Source: Bacillota bacterium
GTDB lineage: Bacteria > Bacillota > Clostridia > Peptostreptococcales > Anaerovoracaceae
Assembly: GCA_030536355.1 (NCBI GenBank)
Contig: JAUNQD010000002.1
Location: 64,920 to 128,919, forward strand
Direction of reading: 5' to 3'
Length of the DNA stretch: 64,000 nt
Shown here: positions 35,784 to 44,653 of the stretch, piece after piece
Layout: every line of letters begins with the position of its first letter
Position numbering within the stretch: the stretch's first letter is position 1
Position numbers and translations under genes: made by a program
The notes under the pieces: generated by a model
Seen by the model: only the letters and a program-made list of their open reading frames with translations
Database searches by the model: none
What the model was told of the DNA's origin: nothing

Positions 35784-36827
35784 TTAAATGTTCAGAACTA
35801 CTCTTTCGCCCTTGTCTTCTACGATCTCACCGATGATGTTGGCAGTTTCTCCCGCTTCTCTAAGTGCTGCCAGAACTGCATCGGCATCTGCAGCGTCTAC
35901 CACCATCATCATTCCTACGCCCATGTTGTATGTGGAGAACATTTCCTTAGTTTCGATGTTTCCGCACTTCTGGATATAAGGGAAGATAGCAGGAGGCTGC
36001 CATGTAGTCACGTCGATATCTACAGCTGTTCCTTCAGGAAGGATACGAGGGATGTTTTCGTAGAATCCACCGCCTGTGATATGTACGATGCCGTTTACGT
36101 CGAACTTAGGCAGTACAGCATCGCAAGCATTAGCGTAGATCTTAGTTGGAGTCAGCAGAGCTTCGCCCAGTGTCATTCCCAGCTCTTCTACGTAATCCTT
36201 GACATCCATCTGCTGCTTGTCGAAGAATACCTTTCTTACCAGTGAGTAACCGTTGCTGTGGATACCGCTTGATGCGATACCTATGATCTTGTTGCCTACT
36301 GCAACCTTTTCGCCTGTGATGATTTTTGGCTTGTCTACGATACCTACAGAAAATCCTGCCATATCGTATTCGCCTTCTGAATAGAAGTCAGGCATTTCTG
36401 CAGTTTCACCGCCTACCAGTGCGCTTCCGCCCTGTTTGCAGCCGTCTGCGATACCCTTAACTATGTCAGCGATCTTTTCTGCCTTTACTTTTCCTGTTGC
36501 GATATAGTCTAGGAAGAACAGCGGCTTAGCGCCCTGACAGAGAACGTCGTTTACGCACATTGCCACACAGTCGATACCTACTGTGTCATGCTTGTCCATC
36601 AGGAAAGCGATCTTCAGCTTAGTTCCTACGCCGTCAGTACCTGATACCAGTACAGGCTGTTCCATTCCCTTAACGTCCAGGTTGAAAAGGCTTCCGAAGC
36701 TGCCCAGTCCTGTCAGTACGTTTTCGTTAAAAGTTCCCTTAACGTGTTCCTTCATCAGGGAGACTGCTCTTTCTCCTTCTTTAGTGTCGACGCCGGCGTC
36801 CTTATAAGTAAGTTTCTTATCTTCCAT
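35784..36827 (-). CDS. purM: Phosphoribosylformylglycinamidine cyclo-ligase (AIR synthetase)
   Basis: 347 residues from the ATG at 36827 preceded by AAGGAGG; the longer open frame upstream reads into purE in another frame. LTYKDAGVDTKEGERAV, VSGTDGVGTKLKIAF, GIDCVAMCVNDVLCQGAKPLFFLDYIA (as two adjacent motifs) and GGGFYENIPRILP are the PurM signatures. It closes FGAM to AIR with ATP. A GGCGGG/CCCGCC hairpin lies in the purE-purM gap. Confidence 0.96.
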   Translation of the reverse strand: MEDKKLTYKDAGVDTKEGERAVSLMKEHVKGTFNENVLTGLGSFGSLFNLDVKGMEQPVLVSGTDGVGTKLKIAFLMDKHDTVGIDCVAMCVNDVLCQGAKPLFFLDYIATGKVKAEKIADIVKGIADGCKQGGSALVGGETAEMPDFYSEGEYDMAGFSVGIVDKPKIITGEKVAVGNKIIGIASSGIHSNGYSLVRKVFFDKQQMDVKDYVEELGMTLGEALLTPTKIYANACDAVLPKFDVNGIVHITGGGFYENIPRILPEGTAVDIDVTTWQPPAIFPYIQKCGNIETKEMFSTYNMGVGMMMVVDAADADAVLAALREAGETANIIGEIVEDKGERVVLNI

Positions 36828-36885
36828 TTTTTCCTCCTTGTGCAAAGCGCACATCATGCTCTTCGGCGGGTTGCCCGCCTCGTTA

Positions 36886-37371
36886 CTACTTTTCTGACTG
36901 GAATTCTGCGTCCAGCGCCACGATATCTTCTTCCTGCTTTTTCTTGAAATCCTTGATAGCCTGTCTGAGGGCCGGATCTGCAGCTGCCAGCATCTGTACT
37001 GCCAGGATCGCTGCATTTTCTGCTCCGTCGATAGCTACTGTTGCCACAGGAACGCCCTTTGGCATCTGCACTACTGACAGCAGTGAATCAAGACCGTCGA
37101 GAGTGCTTGATTTCATCGGGATACCGATAACAGGCAGTGGAGTAGTTGCTGCCAGTACGCCTGCCAGATGAGCAGCCTTGCCTGCTGCTGCGATGATGCA
37201 TCCGAATCCGTTAGCTTCTGCATTGGCTGCGAATTCTTCTGCCTGCTTAGGTGTTCTGTGTGCTGAGATTATTCTTGTTTCATATCCAACTCCGAAGCTG
37301 TCCAGCATTTTTTCTGCCTTCTGTACTACAGGGTAGTCAGACTTGCTTCCCATTATGATCGCTACTTTCAT
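36886..37371 (-). CDS. purE: N5-carboxyaminoimidazole ribonucleotide mutase
   Basis: 161 residues. The active-site start VAIIMGSKSDYPVVQKA, ISAHRTPKQAEEFA and AAGKAAHLAGVLAATTPLPVIGIP define PurE. Without a purK in the window it could be the class II type that uses CO2 and AIR directly or depend on a distant purK. GAGAGGA precedes the ATG. It is separated from purL by a 436-bp structured interval. Confidence 0.95.
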   Translation of the reverse strand: MKVAIIMGSKSDYPVVQKAEKMLDSFGVGYETRIISAHRTPKQAEEFAANAEANGFGCIIAAAGKAAHLAGVLAATTPLPVIGIPMKSSTLDGLDSLLSVVQMPKGVPVATVAIDGAENAAILAVQMLAAADPALRQAIKDFKKKQEEDIVALDAEFQSEK

Positions 37372-37807
37372 GTTTATTTATCCTCTCTATTCTACATTAA
37401 AAGTTTTCACTATTATTGACTACACATATCCATATCATCTCCAAAATCGGCTCACCTCGCAGGCATTTTTACAATACTTGTTCGTAGAATTTTAACTGCG
37501 TCCGCCAAACTCACTTCGTTCAAACAGTGGCGTCCTTGTAAATTCTTGACTCACAAGTTTGAAAATGCAGCTACTCGGCTCAAGGCTTTTTCCGATGATA
37601 TGAATGTGCATTTCAATAGTATGTAGAAAACTTTGAATTGAGCAAGAGCAGATTCCGATCAGGTGAATAACGTTCCTCCGATGGAGGCACTGTCTGAGCG
37701 CCAGCGAGTTTGCCGACTGAGGCAAAGGAACGCATGAACTTGATCGAATAATCTGCCTGCGCAAATGAGCGTTTTCGGAATACTATTGCGAATGCACTTC
37801 TATATTT
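37372..37807. repeat. 436-bp gene-free interval with nested inverted repeats (structured RNA or palindromic repeat element)
   Basis: Between purL and purE. Pairings I can trace: AGAATTT (37487-37493) with AAATTCT (37540-37546); CGCCA (37503-37507) with TGGCG (37528-37532); TTGAAAATGCA (37559-37569) with TGCATTTCAA (37607-37616); CAGATT..GATCA (37649-37661) with TGATC..AATCTG (37741-37755); inside it CGTTCC (37671-37676) with GGAACG (37727-37732) and TTTGCC (37709-37714) with GGCAAA (37721-37726). The layout is a multi-branched fold. A 90-residue open frame inside has no family look. It may be a noncoding RNA or an interspersed repeat inserted in the pur operon. Confidence 0.55.
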
Positions 37808-40800
37808 CTATAGGAAATACTTCACGCCGCTTTCGAAGATCTTCTGATCCTTTTCTCCGATAACGTTTCTGTATAAGTTCTTGCCGATTCTTTCTGAGTG
37901 TCCCATCTTACCGAATACTCTGCCGTCAGGTGATGTGATACCTTCGATAGCCAGTACCGATCCGTTAGGGTTGAATGCGATATCCATTGATGGGTTGCCG
38001 TCGAAGTCAACGTACTGAGTTGCTACCTGTCCGTTAGCCATAAGTTCAGCTGCCTGCTCAGGGCTTGCGATGAATCTACCTTCACCGTGAGAGATAGGAA
38101 CTGTGAATACGTCGCCGGCGTTTACGCCTGCCAGCCATGGTGACTTAACAGATGTGATACCTGTTCTAACGAGACTTGACTGGTGTCTGTTGATAACGTT
38201 GTATGTCAGAGTTGGGCTGTTATCTTCCATATCTCTGATTTCGCCGTAAGGCACGAGACCCAGTTTGATCAGTGCCTGGAATCCGTTACAGATACCCAGC
38301 ATCAGACCGTCTCTGTTTTCGAGGAGATCAGTTACCGCATCCTTGATGGCAGGATTTCTGAATACTGCTGTGATAAACTTAGCTGAACCGTCAGGTTCAT
38401 CTCCGCCTGAGAATCCGCCAGGGATCATGATGATCTGGCTTTCTCTGATCTTCTTTTCCAGTTCAGCGATGGATTCTTCCAGCTGAGCTGTAGTCAGGTT
38501 TCTGATGATATGGATATCAGCTTCTGCTCCTGCTCTTCTGAATGCTCTTGCTGAATCAACTTCGCAGTTAGTTCCAGGGAATGCCGGGATAACTACCTTT
38601 GGTTTTGCGATCTGGATCTTAGGACCCGCTGTATTTCTTTCTGTATAAAGTGTTCTTGCAACTTCAGTCTTATCGATCTTATTCTTGTATTCTGCTGTTC
38701 TTACAGGGAATACGTTTTCAACCGGCTGCTGCCACTTCACTGTGATCGCTGCCACATCTTCTGCTTCTCCGTTTATAGTCAGCTTACCGTCTGCTGTAGT
38801 TGCACCTATTTCAGCGTAAAGCGCACCTTCCATGATGCGAGCTATATCCTTATCTGCCGGGATCTCTACGAGAACTGATCCGTACATAGGTGAAAGGATG
38901 TCTCCTTCAACCTTGACATCTGCTCCGATTCCATTACCTACTGCCATCTTAACGAGAGTCATATAGAGGCCGCCTCTTCCGATAGTGTTTGCTGCCAGCA
39001 GTTTACCTGTAGCTGCCAGTTCTCTCACCTTCAGCAGATTCTTTCTGTATACGTCGAAATCTACGATTCCGTTCTTATCTATTGGTGTAGTCAGAACAAC
39101 TATTTTACTGTCTGTCTTCTTGAATTCAGTTGATACTACTTCTCCTGCATCGATAGTAGTGATAGCGAATGATGCCAGTGTAGGAGGAACGTCGATATCC
39201 ATGAATGTTCCTGACATACTGTCCTTACCGCCGATGGCAGGGATCTCAAGTTCCTTCTGAACTCTCAGTGCACCCAGCAGTGCAGCCATTGGTTTGCCCC
39301 ATCTTGCTGCATCTTCGCCCAGCTTTTCGAAGTATTCCTGGAATGTGAGTCTTACTGTTCTGTAGTCACCGCCCATTGCAGCGATCTTAGTTACTGAATC
39401 AACTACTGCATAAAGCGCACCGTGGAACGGGCTCTTAGTTGCCAGTTCAGGATCGAATCCGTATGCCATGATAGTCGCTGTATCTGTTTCGCCGTGTACT
39501 ACAGGAAGCTTAGCAGCCATACCTGCAGCAGGTGACAGCTGGTACTTACCTCCCAGAGGCATCAATACTGTAGCCGCTCCGATAGTTGAGTCGAATCTTT
39601 CGATAAGGCCCTTCTTGCTGCAGCAGTTCAGATCTACGAGAAGCTGCTCTTTGCTCTTAGTTTCCTTCAGGATGTCAGCAAGAGCTTCGCCTGATGCAGG
39701 CTGAGCCTTTGCGTGAGCCTTTGCACCGCGTGCAAAGCACTGCTGAGGCATAGATGCGTGAGCCTTTGCGAACTGCTGAGCTCCGTTAGTGTTGAGGAAG
39801 TCTCTTGAAAGATCCAGGATGCACTTTCCTCTCCAGTACATTCTTACTCTGTTAGTATCTGTAACTTCGGCAACCTGTGTAGCTTCCAGATTTTCTTCAT
39901 CAGCATATCCGATGAATTCTGCAGCCTTGTCGGCTTCTACTACTACTGCCATTCTTTCCTGTGATTCTGAGATGGCCAGTTCAGTTCCGTCGAGTCCGTC
40001 ATACTTCTTAGGAACCTTGTCCAGATTGATCTCGAGACCGTCTGCCAGTTCGCCGATAGCAACTGAAACGCCGCCTGCTCCGAAGTCGTTACATCTCTTG
40101 ATGAGAGTCGCAACTTCTTTTCTTCTGAACATTCTCTGGATGTTTCTTTCCACAGGAGGATTACCCTTCTGTACTTCTGCTCCGCACTGATTGATGGAGT
40201 CTTCTGTATGTTCCTTGGATGAGCCTGTTGCTCCGCCGCATCCGTCACGGCCTGTTCTGCCGCCTACCAGGATGATAACGTCGCCCTTTGCAGGGACTTT
40301 ACGGATAACGTGATCTGCAGGAGCTGCACCTACTACGGCACCGATCTCCATTCTCTTAGCCACGTAGTTTTCGTGATAAACTTCGTCAACAAGACCTGTA
40401 GCAAGACCGATCTGGTTGCCGTATGATGAATAGCCGGCAGCCGCTTCCTGAGTGATCTTTCTCTGAGGCAGCTTGCCTGCGAGAGTTTCTTCGATAGGCT
40501 TTCTAGGGTCAGCTGCACCTGTAACTCTCATTGCCTGATATACATAAACTCTTCCTGAGAGCGGGTCTCTGATAGCTCCGCCCAGGCATGTAGCAGCACC
40601 GCCGAAAGGTTCGATTTCTGTAGGGTGGTTATGTGTTTCGTTCTTGAACATTACCAGCCAGTCTTCTTCCTTGCCGTCGATCTTAGCTTTTACCTTGATG
40701 CTGCATGCGTTGATTTCTTCTGATTCGTCAAGATTGTCTACCTTGTCGTACTTCTTCAGGTACTTAGTTCCGATGCATGCCATATCCATCAGGCAAAGGT

Positions 40801-41608
40801 TCTTTTCTCTTTCGCCGTAAACATCTTCTCTCATTGCCATGTACTGTTCGAACGCTTCCTTCACCAGCTGGCCGTAAGGGCTGTCTTCGAATGTAACTTC
40901 TTCGAGAGTAGTGTTGAATGTTGTATGTCTGCAGTGGTCAGACCAATATGTATCTACTACCTTCAGTTCTGTCAGGGTAGGATCTCTATCTTCGTCTTCT
41001 CTGTAATATTTCTGGATGAGGGCGATGTCTGCAGGACTCATGGCAAATCCCATTTCTCTTCTGTAGTTTTCCAGACCTTGTTCATCCAGTTCTCTGAAAC
41101 CTTCGATGATAGCTACGTCATCAGGAACTGTAGTTTCCATTTCCAGATTTTCAGGTTTTTCTGTTGCTGCGATCTGTGAGTCAACAGGGTTCACGCAGTA
41201 TCCTCTTACTGCTTCGACCTGTGCTTCTGTAAGATCGCCTTCAAGAACGATCACTCTTGCGAATTTAACTGTAGCATCTGCTTCTGCATTCATCAGCTTG
41301 ATGCACTGTGCTGCTGAGTCTGCTCTCTGGTCGTACTGACCCGGCAGATACTCTACCGCAAAATAAATAGCAGAACACACATCCTCAGGCATGGTTTCTT
41401 CATATACCACGTCTATGGCAGGTTCTGCGAATACTGAAAACTTAGCCGCTTCGTATGTAGCGTCATCTATGCCGTCTACATCGTAACGGTTCAAAACTCT
41501 TACTCCTGTCAGGTTTTCGAGGTGGAGGTTTTCTTTCACATCATTGAAGAGTGATGATGCCTCTACATCAAAGCCTTTTTTCTTTTCAACGTAAATTCTT
41601 CTTACCAT
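37808..41608 (-). CDS. purL: Phosphoribosylformylglycinamidine synthase, single-chain
   Basis: 1266 residues, the fused large form. The order is an N-terminal PurS-like domain, a linker with TYWSDHCRHTTF (about residue 230), FGAM synthase halves with FKNETHNHPTEIEPFGGAATCLGGAIRD (in two motifs, near 320-350) and GGKDSMSGTF (about 790), and a C-terminal class I glutaminase with nucleophile in LGICNGFQALI (about 1113) and His/Glu in SHGEGRF. It makes FGAM from FGAR, glutamine and ATP. The large type is unusual for Bacillus but common in Clostridia. First gene of the pur operon; AAGGAC precedes the ATG at 41608. Confidence 0.97.
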   Translation of the reverse strand: MVRRIYVEKKKGFDVEASSLFNDVKENLHLENLTGVRVLNRYDVDGIDDATYEAAKFSVFAEPAIDVVYEETMPEDVCSAIYFAVEYLPGQYDQRADSAAQCIKLMNAEADATVKFARVIVLEGDLTEAQVEAVRGYCVNPVDSQIAATEKPENLEMETTVPDDVAIIEGFRELDEQGLENYRREMGFAMSPADIALIQKYYREDEDRDPTLTELKVVDTYWSDHCRHTTFNTTLEEVTFEDSPYGQLVKEAFEQYMAMREDVYGEREKNLCLMDMACIGTKYLKKYDKVDNLDESEEINACSIKVKAKIDGKEEDWLVMFKNETHNHPTEIEPFGGAATCLGGAIRDPLSGRVYVYQAMRVTGAADPRKPIEETLAGKLPQRKITQEAAAGYSSYGNQIGLATGLVDEVYHENYVAKRMEIGAVVGAAPADHVIRKVPAKGDVIILVGGRTGRDGCGGATGSSKEHTEDSINQCGAEVQKGNPPVERNIQRMFRRKEVATLIKRCNDFGAGGVSVAIGELADGLEINLDKVPKKYDGLDGTELAISESQERMAVVVEADKAAEFIGYADEENLEATQVAEVTDTNRVRMYWRGKCILDLSRDFLNTNGAQQFAKAHASMPQQCFARGAKAHAKAQPASGEALADILKETKSKEQLLVDLNCCSKKGLIERFDSTIGAATVLMPLGGKYQLSPAAGMAAKLPVVHGETDTATIMAYGFDPELATKSPFHGALYAVVDSVTKIAAMGGDYRTVRLTFQEYFEKLGEDAARWGKPMAALLGALRVQKELEIPAIGGKDSMSGTFMDIDVPPTLASFAITTIDAGEVVSTEFKKTDSKIVVLTTPIDKNGIVDFDVYRKNLLKVRELAATGKLLAANTIGRGGLYMTLVKMAVGNGIGADVKVEGDILSPMYGSVLVEIPADKDIARIMEGALYAEIGATTADGKLTINGEAEDVAAITVKWQQPVENVFPVRTAEYKNKIDKTEVARTLYTERNTAGPKIQIAKPKVVIPAFPGTNCEVDSARAFRRAGAEADIHIIRNLTTAQLEESIAELEKKIRESQIIMIPGGFSGGDEPDGSAKFITAVFRNPAIKDAVTDLLENRDGLMLGICNGFQALIKLGLVPYGEIRDMEDNSPTLTYNVINRHQSSLVRTGITSVKSPWLAGVNAGDVFTVPISHGEGRFIASPEQAAELMANGQVATQYVDFDGNPSMDIAFNPNGSVLAIEGITSPDGRVFGKMGHSERIGKNLYRNVIGEKDQKIFESGVKYFL

Positions 41609-41670
41609 GAGTACTCGTCCTTTCTGATAATTGTATTGAAACGTCCTTAAATCGCTAATATCTCATCATA

Positions 41671-41699
41671 ATGTTAGCACTTTTGCCAAAAAATCGCAA
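41671..41699 (-). promoter_or_regulatory. Promoter of the pur operon
   Basis: On the minus strand TTGCGA (41699-41694), 17-bp spacer, TAACAT (41676-41671). It lies about 60-90 bases before purL and 40 bases downstream of the PurBox-like pair. Confidence 0.6.
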
Positions 41700-41738
41700 C
41701 AATAAATGTATTGTTTTCTTTGAAATTTGAACGTTTGG

Positions 41739-41773
41739 CGAACATTATTCGCGGTGTTGCCGACTAATGTTCG
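41739..41773. promoter_or_regulatory. PurBox-like inverted pair upstream of purL (candidate PurR operator)
   Basis: CGAACATTA (41739-41747) and its exact reverse complement TAATGTTCG (41765-41773) are separated by 17 bp. This matches the paired inverted CGAAC boxes with a 16-17 bp gap that the Bacillus-type PurR repressor binds. It lies upstream of the purL promoter. No purR gene is in the window. Confidence 0.7.
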
Positions 41774-41782
41774 TAAAACAAA

Positions 41783-41808
41783 ACGCCCGGTCATCCGAGC
41801 GTCTTTTA
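41783..41808 (-). terminator. Terminator after cysK
   Basis: ACGCCCGG (41783-41790) and CCGAGCGT (41795-41802) pair with one mismatch around a TCAT loop; the minus strand then reads TTTTGTTTTACG. It lies 23 bases after the cysK stop and insulates cysK from the purL promoter. Confidence 0.75.
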
Positions 41809-41830
41809 ATGTCTGTATTTATTTGATTTT

Positions 41831-42748
41831 TTAGAAAATACTCAAGTATCTTTCTCCCGTGTCAGGCAAGATAACGACTATCCTCTTGCCTGCGTTCTCT
41901 GCTCTGGCTGCTACTTGTCCTGCCGCATATACAGCTGCTCCGGATGACACGCCAACCAGCAGACCTTCCGCGCACGCGATCTCTTTCATAGTATCCAGTG
42001 CATCATCGTCTGAAACTGTCACGATCTCATCTATGACAGTCTGATCAAGGGCATCAGGAATGAAGTTAGCACCGATCCCCTGGATCTTATGAGGACCCGC
42101 CTTACCTTCTGAAAGCAAAGGTGATGCCGCAGGTTCCACAGCCACTACTTTGACATCAGGATTCTTTTCTTTCAGGTATTTTCCTATGCCTGAAACTGTT
42201 CCGCCTGTTCCGAAAGTCGCTACGAGTATGTCTACCTGTCCATCTGTATCTTCCCAGATCTCAGGGCCCGTAGTCTCATAATGAGCCTGCGGATTGGCAG
42301 GATTTTCGAACTGACCTGCAATGATACTTCCCGGGATCTCTTCGAGAAGTTCCTTAGCCTTATCAACACTTCCCTGCATGCCCAGGTCTTTATCTGTCAG
42401 CACCAGTTCGGCCCCCAGCGCCTTCAGCAACGTGCGCCTTTCCACACTCATGCTTTCAGGCATCACCATTATGGCCTTGTAACCGCGTGCTGCGCAAGTC
42501 ATGGCGATACCCACACCTGTGTTGCCGCTTGTAGGCTCGATGATAGTTCCGCCCGGCTTGAGGCGGCCTTCTTTTTCTGCCTCGATCACCATATTATATC
42601 CAACTCTATCCTTGACGCTTCCCGCCGGATTGAAAAATTCTACCTTGGCGATAACTTCAGCCTGTGCGCCGAATTTTTCCTCCATCTTGTGAAGTCTCAG
42701 AAGCGGAGTGCCGCCGATAAGTTCTGTCACTGTATTTTTGATTTTCAT
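41831..42748 (-). CDS. cysK: Cysteine synthase (O-acetylserine sulfhydrylase)
   Basis: 305 residues. The PLP lysine is in NPAGSVKDRVGYNM (about residue 46), with the substrate loop PTSGNTGVGIAM and the phosphate-binding GTGGTVSGIGKYLKE. It makes cysteine from O-acetylserine and sulfide. GGAGG precedes the ATG. It lies 10 bases after the cobC-like gene and appears to be the last gene of the cobU-cobS-cobU2-cobC-cysK operon, an unusual partner for cobalamin genes. Confidence 0.95.
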   Translation of the reverse strand: MKIKNTVTELIGGTPLLRLHKMEEKFGAQAEVIAKVEFFNPAGSVKDRVGYNMVIEAEKEGRLKPGGTIIEPTSGNTGVGIAMTCAARGYKAIMVMPESMSVERRTLLKALGAELVLTDKDLGMQGSVDKAKELLEEIPGSIIAGQFENPANPQAHYETTGPEIWEDTDGQVDILVATFGTGGTVSGIGKYLKEKNPDVKVVAVEPAASPLLSEGKAGPHKIQGIGANFIPDALDQTVIDEIVTVSDDDALDTMKEIACAEGLLVGVSSGAAVYAAGQVAARAENAGKRIVVILPDTGERYLSIF

Positions 42749-42758
42749 ATTGTCCTCC

Positions 42759-43382
42759 TTAAAACGGATCTGCTGCCGTCACCTTGCCATCTTCCAATGT
42801 CAATATATATCCATGTCCCGGATCAGGTATCCACTGATAGAAATTATCCTTTTCCCCCGGGAAAATATCCTGCATCACAGCCGAAATGGTCCCTCCGTGA
42901 CAAACCACGATGCTGAGGGCTTCATCGTCCTTGTGCCTCATTTTAAGTTCTTTCAGCGCATGCCTGCTTCTCAGATCTTCAAACCCCGCTACTATTCTCT
43001 CATAAAATTCCCTGAGGCTCTCACCGTTTGGCGGCGCTAAAGTATCATCCTTAGGATTTCTAAGCCACTCCTGATATTCTTCAAGATCCTTCAGCTCCTG
43101 ATATGTCTTCATCTCGAAGTCGCCGAAATTGATTTCCTTAAGAGATGCCATCGGCGTGAATTCTCTTTCACCGTAGATCAGCTTAAGTGTCTGCTGAGTA
43201 CGCTTAAGATCTGTCGTATAAAAATCTGCACCATCTCCATTAGGATACATCCCCGATGCAGCCTGTGCTTTCAGTTCTTCAACACCTTCCGGCGCCAGAT
43301 CTATATCTGAATGTCCATAATATAGTTTTCTCTTGTTTCCTTCAGTTATACCATGTCTTATGAGACATATCTTTGACTTCAT
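42759..43382 (-). CDS. cobC: Histidine phosphatase, probable alpha-ribazole-5'-phosphate phosphatase (CobC-like)
   Basis: 207 residues from the ATG at 43382. The phosphohistidine motif LIRHGITEGNKRKLYYGHSD (residues 6-25) and the second His in VVCHGGTISAVMQD (about 158) are present. In cobalamin loci this family removes phosphate from alpha-ribazole phosphate or adenosylcobalamin phosphate. Its ATG overlaps the previous stop by one base (TAATG). A general phosphoglycerate-mutase-like role cannot be ruled out, but the cob neighbours favour CobC. Confidence 0.8.
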   Translation of the reverse strand: MKSKICLIRHGITEGNKRKLYYGHSDIDLAPEGVEELKAQAASGMYPNGDGADFYTTDLKRTQQTLKLIYGEREFTPMASLKEINFGDFEMKTYQELKDLEEYQEWLRNPKDDTLAPPNGESLREFYERIVAGFEDLRSRHALKELKMRHKDDEALSIVVCHGGTISAVMQDIFPGEKDNFYQWIPDPGHGYILTLEDGKVTAADPF

Positions 43383-43774
43383 TATTTGACCTTCTTTCCT
43401 ATCCCGCAAAACACTCTGATGACTTCTTCCGCTTCGCTCGCAAGATAAAGCATAAGCCTGCCGTTCATCTCACGAAAAGCTCTAAGCTCCGCATCCATCG
43501 GAACGATCCCCTGCGAAACATCTGTCATTATCAGGACTTTATTCTGCCATTTTTCTTTATTTTCTCTGAAGAAGTCCGCGGCTTCTTTCCCGTCTCTGAC
43601 GCACCTGAGCACAAACTTTTCCAAAGCGCACACGGCATCTTTGCTGAAGTCCGGCTCTGTGCCTGACGCCTCCGGCAAAACTCCTGCTCCGCAGTCGTGC
43701 ACTGACTTTATATCATAATTCTTCTTCGCATATTCCAGTTTGCCCTGGAATGCTCCTCCGAAAATCAGTTTCAT
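43382..43774 (-). CDS. Short CobU-like protein with degenerate P-loop
   Basis: 130 residues. The start IFGGAFQGKLEYAKK is like the CobU P-loop but has Leu where Ser or Thr should follow GK. The C-terminal half, DVSQGIVPMDAELRAFREMNGRL (in two parts) and FCGIGKKVK, matches the end of adenosylcobinamide kinase. The middle guanylate-binding region is shortened. A full CobU is encoded at 44650-45186, so this is a divergent paralog: either a regulatory or structural partner or a kinase with changed chemistry. Between cobS and cobC in one operon. Confidence 0.7.
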   Translation of the reverse strand: MKLIFGGAFQGKLEYAKKNYDIKSVHDCGAGVLPEASGTEPDFSKDAVCALEKFVLRCVRDGKEAADFFRENKEKWQNKVLIMTDVSQGIVPMDAELRAFREMNGRLMLYLASEAEEVIRVFCGIGKKVK

Positions 43775-43813
43775 TGATTTCTCCTTATTTCGTTTTCGGC
43801 TAATGCCGATTTA

Positions 43814-44653
43814 TCACATGAGTACCGATGTCAATATGGCTGCCGAAAACACACCGATTGTTTCGCTCATAACTACCATGTATCCTGCTATATCACCATT
43901 CATACCGCCAAGCTGTTTTCTGGCATAGACACCCGCCCCACCGGCCGCCAAGGCAACTATGCATACCACAGCAATATGACATATTGCAAACATGATCCCT
44001 GCCTCAAACGCCGAAGATATATAGTATATAGCCAAAAGCGGTATAACCAATGTCAGGTTCAGCGCACCCTGCTCTCTTGCCTTTTTCTTTTTATTTGCAT
44101 CAGGTTCTAATGCTATTTCTGCTTCTTTATCCAAATCGATGTACTGACTTGTTTTCATCGGTGTTTTTCTGAGCACTGCATCGGCTCCGAAACCTCTGGA
44201 AACCAGCATTATAACTACCAGCATCGAAGCCTTCTCCAAGCAGAATTCTTCTGCCAGCGTCATCATGGATGCCGCGAATATGATGGACATCAGCATCACA
44301 CTGATAACTGCGAAAGCTCCCACATCGGAAGCCTTTAATATCCTCTGTCTTTCTTCAAGTTCCGGTCTTCTCGATAAAATCGCATCGCTGCAGTCCATGA
44401 ATCCATCAAGATGGATGAATCCGTTGGCTATAAAGTACAGTGCCGTCAAAACAGCTCCCGTAAGTATGGCATGAACGCCTATCAGATCAAGGAGCCACCA
44501 GGCAGCGCATACTATCACTGCCAGCATCAGTCCTACCAAAGGCAGCATTGCAAGCATAGCCTTTCTCGAGTCTTCGTGCCATTTATGATAAGGACGCGGC
44601 ACAGCACTGAAATTGCCCCAGGCCATTAAGAAGCCTCTTATGTATTTTTTCAT
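43814..44653 (-). CDS. cobS: Adenosylcobinamide-GDP ribazoletransferase (cobalamin synthase)
   Basis: 279 residues, hydrophobic, with about seven membrane helices. The conserved motif HLDGFMDCSDAILSRR (about residues 97-112) and DVGAFAVISV are those of CobS, which joins GDP-cobinamide with alpha-ribazole (phosphate) at the membrane. The start ATG at 44653 overlaps the cobU stop as ATGA, so translation is coupled; an ATG 6 bases earlier is too close to the ribosome site. The central loop is Lys/Ala rich. Confidence 0.92.
   Translation of the reverse strand: MKKYIRGFLMAWGNFSAVPRPYHKWHEDSRKAMLAMLPLVGLMLAVIVCAAWWLLDLIGVHAILTGAVLTALYFIANGFIHLDGFMDCSDAILSRRPELEERQRILKASDVGAFAVISVMLMSIIFAASMMTLAEEFCLEKASMLVVIMLVSRGFGADAVLRKTPMKTSQYIDLDKEAEIALEPDANKKKKAREQGALNLTLVIPLLAIYYISSAFEAGIMFAICHIAVVCIVALAAGGAGVYARKQLGGMNGDIAGYMVVMSETIGVFSAAILTSVLM

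Noticed and set aside
36828..37016. Long N-terminal extension of purM
   Set aside because: It reads the purE 3' region in another frame; the ATG at 36827 has AAGGAGG and family N-terminus.
37492..37764. 90-residue open frame between purL and purE
   Set aside because: It lies within a palindromic element, has no recognised domain or good ribosome site, and an Arg/Ser-rich composition typical of chance translation of such repeats.
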